A stretch of DNA of 64,000 nucleotides from Hyaloscypha bicolor E (Eukaryota > Ascomycota > Leotiomycetes > Helotiales > Hyaloscyphaceae): assembly GCF_002865645.1 (NCBI RefSeq), contig NW_020194512.1, positions 3,885,183-3,949,182 on the forward strand, written 5' to 3'. Of this stretch, positions 59,252 through 64,000 are shown in pieces. Numbering within the stretch: the first letter of the stretch is position 1; the number at the start of each line of letters is the position of its first letter. Both the position numbers and the translations under genes were made by a program. The notes under the pieces were generated by a model, which had not been told where the DNA came from, did no database searches, and saw only the letters and a program-made list of their open reading frames with translations.

Positions 59252-60070
59252 TTATGGCTCAGGGAGCTTCGAAATCGGAGATACAGAAGGAGACTCTGTA
59301 ACAATGACGCCAGGACACTTATCACAACTACACGAATGTGCAGCGTCCACCTTCAACTGCTTGTTTTGTCCCGACGCAATACGGTCCTCGTCCAAAAGAA
59401 GAACCAAGTCAACCAGTAGGTGCTGGAGTCGGCGCAACCTATAATTTGCCACAGAATTTCCTTGTGCACTTGCTTCCACCAGCAGTGTAATGCCCGTCTC
59501 AATTGGGTGGAACCACTTTTTGAAATCCGGATCACTGTTGTATTTGACTGCGAAAGCGGCAAATCCCATGCAGTAGAGCTGCCCTTCCTCTCCTGCTGAC
59601 ACAGTCATCAACTCTCCTATCGCCATCTGCTGCCCACGCCAAAGCATGAAGGGATCTTCTCCCTTGTGTCTGTCCAAGCTGAACTCATTTGTAACAGTGT
59701 CCAGAATTTGGTTGAGTTGCGTGTTGGTCTTGTCGCTAGAGAAACGCAAGAACTGTGCTTGGCGACGGAGGATGTATGTCCAGGAAAGATATTGCCCAAC
59801 CAAGAAAGCAGTGTAGACATATATGAGATCTTTCTTATTTTCATCCTCGGTGTAGCGGAGAAGGTTCTGCTGAACAAGGCCCCAAAACCTTGACTGAAGG
59901 TCATAAGCCGCTAACATCAGAGGATCTCGATATTTATGGACCAAGGCTTTGGCTTCGGAGCGTCGTTTGACTTGGTCTATGTAGAATGAGATCCATCCCG
60001 TGAAGCCTGCTGCAACAAGAGATCCAATCAGGGAGACAACTGCAATGATGATTGAGACAATGTCGACCAT
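59252..60070 (-). CDS. Fungal membrane-anchored protein of unknown function
   Basis: Intronless frame of 272 residues. One hydrophobic segment near the N-terminus (about 5-30, IIIAVVSLIGSLVAAGFTGW) is followed by a basic KRRSEAKALVHKYRDPL stretch and a helical body. The pattern KYRDPLMLAAYDLQSR, then YTAFLVGQYLSWTYILRR, is one I associate with a group of uncharacterised ascomycete proteins that share N-terminal anchor, DLQSR and IGQYxxWxxILRRE-type motifs. A Cys-rich tail CSCDKC lies near residue 250. It lies 1.6 kb from the HET-type gene on the same strand. Function not inferred. Confidence 0.75.
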   Translation of the reverse strand: MVDIVSIIIAVVSLIGSLVAAGFTGWISFYIDQVKRRSEAKALVHKYRDPLMLAAYDLQSRFWGLVQQNLLRYTEDENKKDLIYVYTAFLVGQYLSWTYILRRQAQFLRFSSDKTNTQLNQILDTVTNEFSLDRHKGEDPFMLWRGQQMAIGELMTVSAGEEGQLYCMGFAAFAVKYNSDPDFKKWFHPIETGITLLVEASAQGNSVANYRLRRLQHLLVDLVLLLDEDRIASGQNKQLKVDAAHSCSCDKCPGVIVTESPSVSPISKLPEP

Positions 60071-61681
60071 GGTTGCTGAATGTTTCGAGATATGTTGTAA
60101 TATGTTGTAGGCTCAGCAAGTTCTAGGCTTATAGTTTTTCTGGAAGAAAACTTCCCCCACAACTATGAGCGGGTCTGTGGATGCTGTGCCCCCAAAAGAA
60201 CCCCGCTGGGCAGGATATGCGTTTTTGCGTCTTGGCTTGAGCTACAGCTTGCACTGTGCAGCTTTTCGATAGCTGAAAGAGTTTGAAAGTCGAAGAAATT
60301 TCACCCCTAAATACGAAGACTGGTATGGCAGTCCCGAAACGCGACCACATATTTGTGGCCGCTAAATCACAACGTGCAAGCAACCCGGCTCATATCCCCT
60401 ACCAACCAAAGTACTCCAACGAACCCTCTCCTTTCTCACGGCAGAAAATTTGCCCATTGCAATGCAGCTTTTCCAGCTTTAGTAGAGATTAGCGACCCCA
60501 TTTCAGTGGATGAATGGGGCAGAAATTCTACAGGGGAGGTGTGTTTGCGACTAAAAGGCTCAATGACTGATTTGCTCGCTTTAGCGATGTTGCAAAAATG
60601 GCTATGGGGCCTTTTGGTCACTACGGTCACCCGTAGTGAGACACGGCTGGTGCCCTCCAACCAAAACGTTAAAGTTAGTGGACTTCCGAGACCTCCCCAC
60701 AGGCGCAAATTTGTGGCTTGCGTAAAGACAGGCTCCACGACAGCTTGGCTTGGTCAGCCGACGACGGACTTGTCACTATTCCGTTCAAGCTCTCTGTGAA
60801 GGAGTCAATCGGAAGCTGTAATGAAGTACCTCCGTACTATCGAAGTAAGTCCTGCGAAGCCACTAGTTTATCATGCACGGGCACTCCAGGTGACTTCCAT
60901 CACCACCCTTCATGACCTTCAGCACGAGAGGACCAGTCTGGCAGTGCCAAACCCGAAAATGCCTGTCCGTTTCTCATCCCATCACGCTGCACCTCCGTAC
61001 TTGCCCTGCCTTCATGGTAGTTTCAGCCCCGATAAAAGTGCCCTTAGATAGTGATCAAGTACAGGACTTGGACCCTGAATTGCTCGTACTTTTAGACGGA
61101 GCCCCTGTCCTGTCCACTGATTCACATACTTTTGGCCATGTCCTCTTACTCGAAGATCATCCTCAATTTGACTTTGTGTAACGTACTATCGCGCCCACTA
61201 ATGCATGCTTGTACTGCTTGTGGAAACGCATGCTTTGCATTGCATATCAGCTGAACTTGATCTCGGGAAACATGCCCCCTGGCTGTACTGAAATGACCAA
61301 TACGGAGGATACACACGTTCTCCAAGTATCAACGCAAAGCGTGACCCTTTCCTCGCATTTCCCGGCGTCGCCAGCTCATCGGGGTTTACGTCAAATCGCA
61401 CGGGTGGTGTAAATGTAGATTTAGCAATGTGCTACCCTATATTTTTTACTATGAGGTAAAGTACGTGCAGCCATTATGGAGGGCAACACAGGTCCTGTGT
61501 ACTGCTTCATTTGATGCAGGGAAATGGGCCCCTTAAACAAACAAAATAATCAAACCAAGGTGTGAAAATAAATACACTAGATACTCCGGTCACAAACAGT
61601 CGATATCTTGAATCTCAATAATTCATTCTTTGATTTTCAAATTCTCTGACTATGTACTCCAAAGTATTCAACTCGACATTT
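60071..61681. other. Intergenic, 1.6 kb, no gene supported
   Basis: Many open frames on both strands (60283-61412) overlap one another, lack family signals and have uneven composition. The motif CCTCCGTA occurs at about 60,829 and 60,992 and as TACGGAGG near 61,303, the same octamer that ends the mariner-like MITE, but no inverted arms accompany it. Confidence 0.5.
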
Positions 61682-64000
61682 TCAGAACATATGAACCTTG
61701 ACTCCACTCAGAAACATAGCCGGCAATAAATCCTTGTTCTCATTCAAATTTACGATTGCAGCCCTCAAGTCTTTCTGCACCTTCTGAAGGATGGTGTCAC
61801 TCAACATCCCATCCAGTCTCTCCCCCCACCTGTCGGTAACAGTTTGCACAATTCCCGCGCCGATGTGTGTCCCTCGTTTGATAAAGTCCATCAGCCTCTC
61901 CTTGGGGTCTGACCTTGCGTTGTCTGAATCTTCATCTTCCTCAGTCTTATCCGGTGCCTCTCTGTCCTTTTTCTCCTTTTCTGGGCCGGCTACCTCGTCT
62001 GCATACCTTCGAGCATCGCGTGCGTGAACGAATATACTCACAACTCGGCACAGCTCTGCTTTCTTGTTCTCCATGTAGTTCTTCCAGTGTCCCATAAGTC
62101 CGGACTCCGGCACTACAGTCTTGAAGTCAATCTCGTCCGTAGCAATTCTTCGTCCATAATAATTGTGCGTGGAGCCGAGTTCGAGTTGGCAAAGGAACCA
62201 TTTTGCTCCTTCAGCACCTGTGAATCTTGCTAGAACCCATTCACCGACAATAAAGTTGAGGTCACTTTCTTGGACAAAGTCCAGCATGGCGGTCACCCTT
62301 CTCTGCTCTTCAGTCTGGCCAGAGGCTTGAATCTGAGTCTCTTCATTCTGAACATCTTTCTTAACATCTTCATTCTCGGTGGCTCCAGTCGCTGGAGATC
62401 CTTGTCGCATTAAGCCAGACGATATCGAAGTGAGTTTGTTGTAATAGTTTGTGCTTTCTTGTCCTGGGGTAAGTGGTTGCTCAGTCTGTGTTGACCCTTG
62501 TGCCCGTCCCTCCACTTCTTCGTCAAACAACGCTTGTCTTACAACGTCACACACGTTCAGCTCCTTCCGCAAATCACCGACAGCACAAGAAAATTTGACT
62601 GCTATCGTAGAAAGTCCAGTACTGATAGTACACTCGCCGCTGATCTTCTCGCTTTCATGCACCGCACTTTCCACCTGGTGCTGAAGTTGCTCAGCATGCG
62701 GCATGGTGATTATGACTCTTTGGATATCGAAAATGCCTTCGATGCCGGATGTGGTGAGCGTGATTGGATTTGGACAAATCGTGCTGTCACTGTGAGACGT
62801 TTTGATTTTCTTCGATTTCTCGTCTCCTGCAGGAGTTGGATCCAAGTGTTCAGCTTCTAGGTGCTTGAAAAGCGCTTTGAATTCATCCGGAATGTTCTTG
62901 ATGTCCTGCTTTTCGGAAATCCAAGCTGCAACTTCACCTGCCAGAGTTTCGGGTTCTTTCTGTTCTTGTATAGTTGTAGCTGGTGACTGTGTGGTTGGTG
63001 CAGCATTTGAACTTCCATTGGCAGGCTCTGGTTCCTTGGAGGTACTTTTTTTACCATAAAAGCTTTGAAACCCTCCGACTTTGAGCTTCGGTGCTGAGAA
63101 TTGTGGCATTTGTGGCATCTGAGGCATTTGTGGAATTTGAGGCGTTTTGATTCCGAACCGGGAAGCAATGTTGCCACCACTCTGTGCGTTCCTTTCTTCG
63201 CCCACCGCACTCTTAGTTCTTTCGCGGTCGTCCCAGGAACGTGTCTTTGGCTTGTACTCTTCGAAGTGGGGAGTATTTTTGAGATATACTAGCAACCTGC
63301 TAAGATTCTCAAGTTGAGGTTGGAGGTCAATCAACTTAGTTGCTTTAATGAACCCCAGAATGCTCCGTATTAAGTCAACGGGCACGTCTTTATGCGGCGT
63401 TACTTTAACAAATTCAATCGTTCCACGCAACAACAAGGTGAGACGCGATTCTGTGTCTTGTAAGGCGTGCCGTTCCTCTCTAGAGGCCTTCGCAGCCTCA
63501 TCGTTCTTTTTTGCAGTAAGATAGCTTTCGGTGTTCTTTGGGTTGAACGCATTCAATTTCGAAGGATACAGCGATCGACCCCTGATCGGACTTCCCAGGT
63601 CTTTTCCAGCCCAGTTGAAAACAGAAATGTCATTTGAGGTAATGACCACCTCGTCGAGTAACCGGCAAAGTGCTTTAGTTGGACCTTCTGCATGAAATGC
63701 CGGAAATTTCACACCGAGAACTCCCATCAAAGAGTAAACACTATCAACGGGAACAGTGCATCTTCGATGAGACGCCAAAACCAAAATGTCGCGGGCCGGA
63801 TGCCTGGATCTGCTGAGCCCGCGACAGCATTCATCTGGAGGGACATTTGTGAACTCAGAGACTCGCTTTCGGTCAAGCTCAATAGAGATTTTGCAGTCAT
63901 CGATCAAGGTTCTCACCAAAACCTTGATCAAGTTTGTGGCTTGCTCTGTGATGGAGGTCAAATCGAAACCCAAGTCTTCAAATAAAGACCTAAGCCTTCC
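61682..64000 (-). CDS. HET-type (heterokaryon incompatibility-like) protein, C-terminal part
   Basis: The frame is open from the right edge to the stop at 61,682 (at least 772 residues), so the start and the N-terminal domain, expected to be a HET domain, lie outside. The first 140 residues seen contain CTVPVDSVYSLMGVLGVKFP, then KALCRLLDEV and SNDISVFNWAGKDLGSP, the helical stretch that follows the HET domain in many ascomycete proteins. A predicted disordered region follows with a PQM tandem repeat (QIPQMPQMPQMPQF, about 63,100-63,140). The C-terminal half is a lineage-specific domain (EWVLARFTGAEGAKWFLCQL, DRWGERLDGML). HET proteins trigger programmed death on non-self fusion; for this one the role is inferred only from that resemblance. 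No internal stop or frameshift. Confidence 0.75.
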   Translation of the reverse strand, partial: GRLRSLFEDLGFDLTSITEQATNLIKVLVRTLIDDCKISIELDRKRVSEFTNVPPDECCRGLSRSRHPARDILVLASHRRCTVPVDSVYSLMGVLGVKFPAFHAEGPTKALCRLLDEVVITSNDISVFNWAGKDLGSPIRGRSLYPSKLNAFNPKNTESYLTAKKNDEAAKASREERHALQDTESRLTLLLRGTIEFVKVTPHKDVPVDLIRSILGFIKATKLIDLQPQLENLSRLLVYLKNTPHFEEYKPKTRSWDDRERTKSAVGEERNAQSGGNIASRFGIKTPQIPQMPQMPQMPQFSAPKLKVGGFQSFYGKKSTSKEPEPANGSSNAAPTTQSPATTIQEQKEPETLAGEVAAWISEKQDIKNIPDEFKALFKHLEAEHLDPTPAGDEKSKKIKTSHSDSTICPNPITLTTSGIEGIFDIQRVIITMPHAEQLQHQVESAVHESEKISGECTISTGLSTIAVKFSCAVGDLRKELNVCDVVRQALFDEEVEGRAQGSTQTEQPLTPGQESTNYYNKLTSISSGLMRQGSPATGATENEDVKKDVQNEETQIQASGQTEEQRRVTAMLDFVQESDLNFIVGEWVLARFTGAEGAKWFLCQLELGSTHNYYGRRIATDEIDFKTVVPESGLMGHWKNYMENKKAELCRVVSIFVHARDARRYADEVAGPEKEKKDREAPDKTEEDEDSDNARSDPKERLMDFIKRGTHIGAGIVQTVTDRWGERLDGMLSDTILQKVQKDLRAAIVNLNENKDLLPAMFLSGVKVHMF

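Noticed and set aside
60353..60799. 148-codon plus-strand frame between the unknown membrane protein and the HET-type gene
   Set aside because: Overlaps an equally long minus frame, uneven composition, no family signals.

Overview
This window is nuclear DNA of a filamentous ascomycete (Pezizomycotina). Three signs support that: genes with short introns (45-76 nt) using GT...AG ends and CTAAC/CTGAC-like branch points; fungal gene families (DHA1 transporter, LtrA, HET-type protein, NCS2 purine permease, OSCA/CSC1-like DUF221, DUF1593); and large AT-rich blocks that look like old retrotransposons destroyed by repeat-induced point mutation (RIP). In these blocks CpA and TpG are strongly depleted and retroelement reading frames survive with CAA/CAG turned into TAA/TAG and His/Cys codons turned into Tyr. 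The layout is an alternation of AT blocks and gene islands, as in the 'two-speed' genomes of Leotiomycetes and Dothideomycetes. I cannot name the species.

AT block 1 (1 to about 23,380) holds a complete but RIP-destroyed Ty3/Gypsy chromovirus (1445-9272, 5-bp target duplication ATTCC), a minus-strand Gypsy polyprotein (about 9,900-16,750, LTRs not found) and a complete Ty1/Copia element (18878-23672). The Copia 3' LTR is almost unmutated while its 5' LTR is heavily mutated. Island 1 (23,673-31,080) carries an NCS2 purine permease pseudogene, a hAT-type MITE with a perfect 8-bp target duplication, a six-exon DHA1 drug transporter, a long-TIR foldback element and a divergent PRMT1-like arginine methyltransferase.

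AT block 2 (about 31,080-42,955) holds tandem duplications, about 4 kb of unassigned RIP-damaged sequence, and an LTR retrotransposon (37712-42950, target duplication ATTAG) with an unmutated GC-rich hairpin island inside it. Island 2 (42,956-46,410) carries two small TIR elements and a two-exon YqcI/YcgG-family gene with an N-terminal membrane anchor. AT block 3 (46,410-48,780) contains a 16-bp minisatellite of about 19 units and another GC island.

Island 3 (48,780-64,000) carries, all on the minus strand, an LtrA-family membrane protein whose last exon ends at the AT-block edge, a C2H2/zinc-ribbon protein, a DUF1593 nucleoside-hydrolase-like protein, an OSCA/DUF221 pseudogene, a fungal membrane-anchored protein of unknown function and the C-terminal part of a HET-type protein that runs off the right edge. 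A second copy of the mariner-like MITE of island 2 lies at 55741-55987. No biosynthetic cluster, operon-like unit, CRISPR array, tRNA or rRNA gene was found; the genes look like independent accessory genes between transposon graveyards. Composition statements are by eye; exon structures and all alignments were made by hand.
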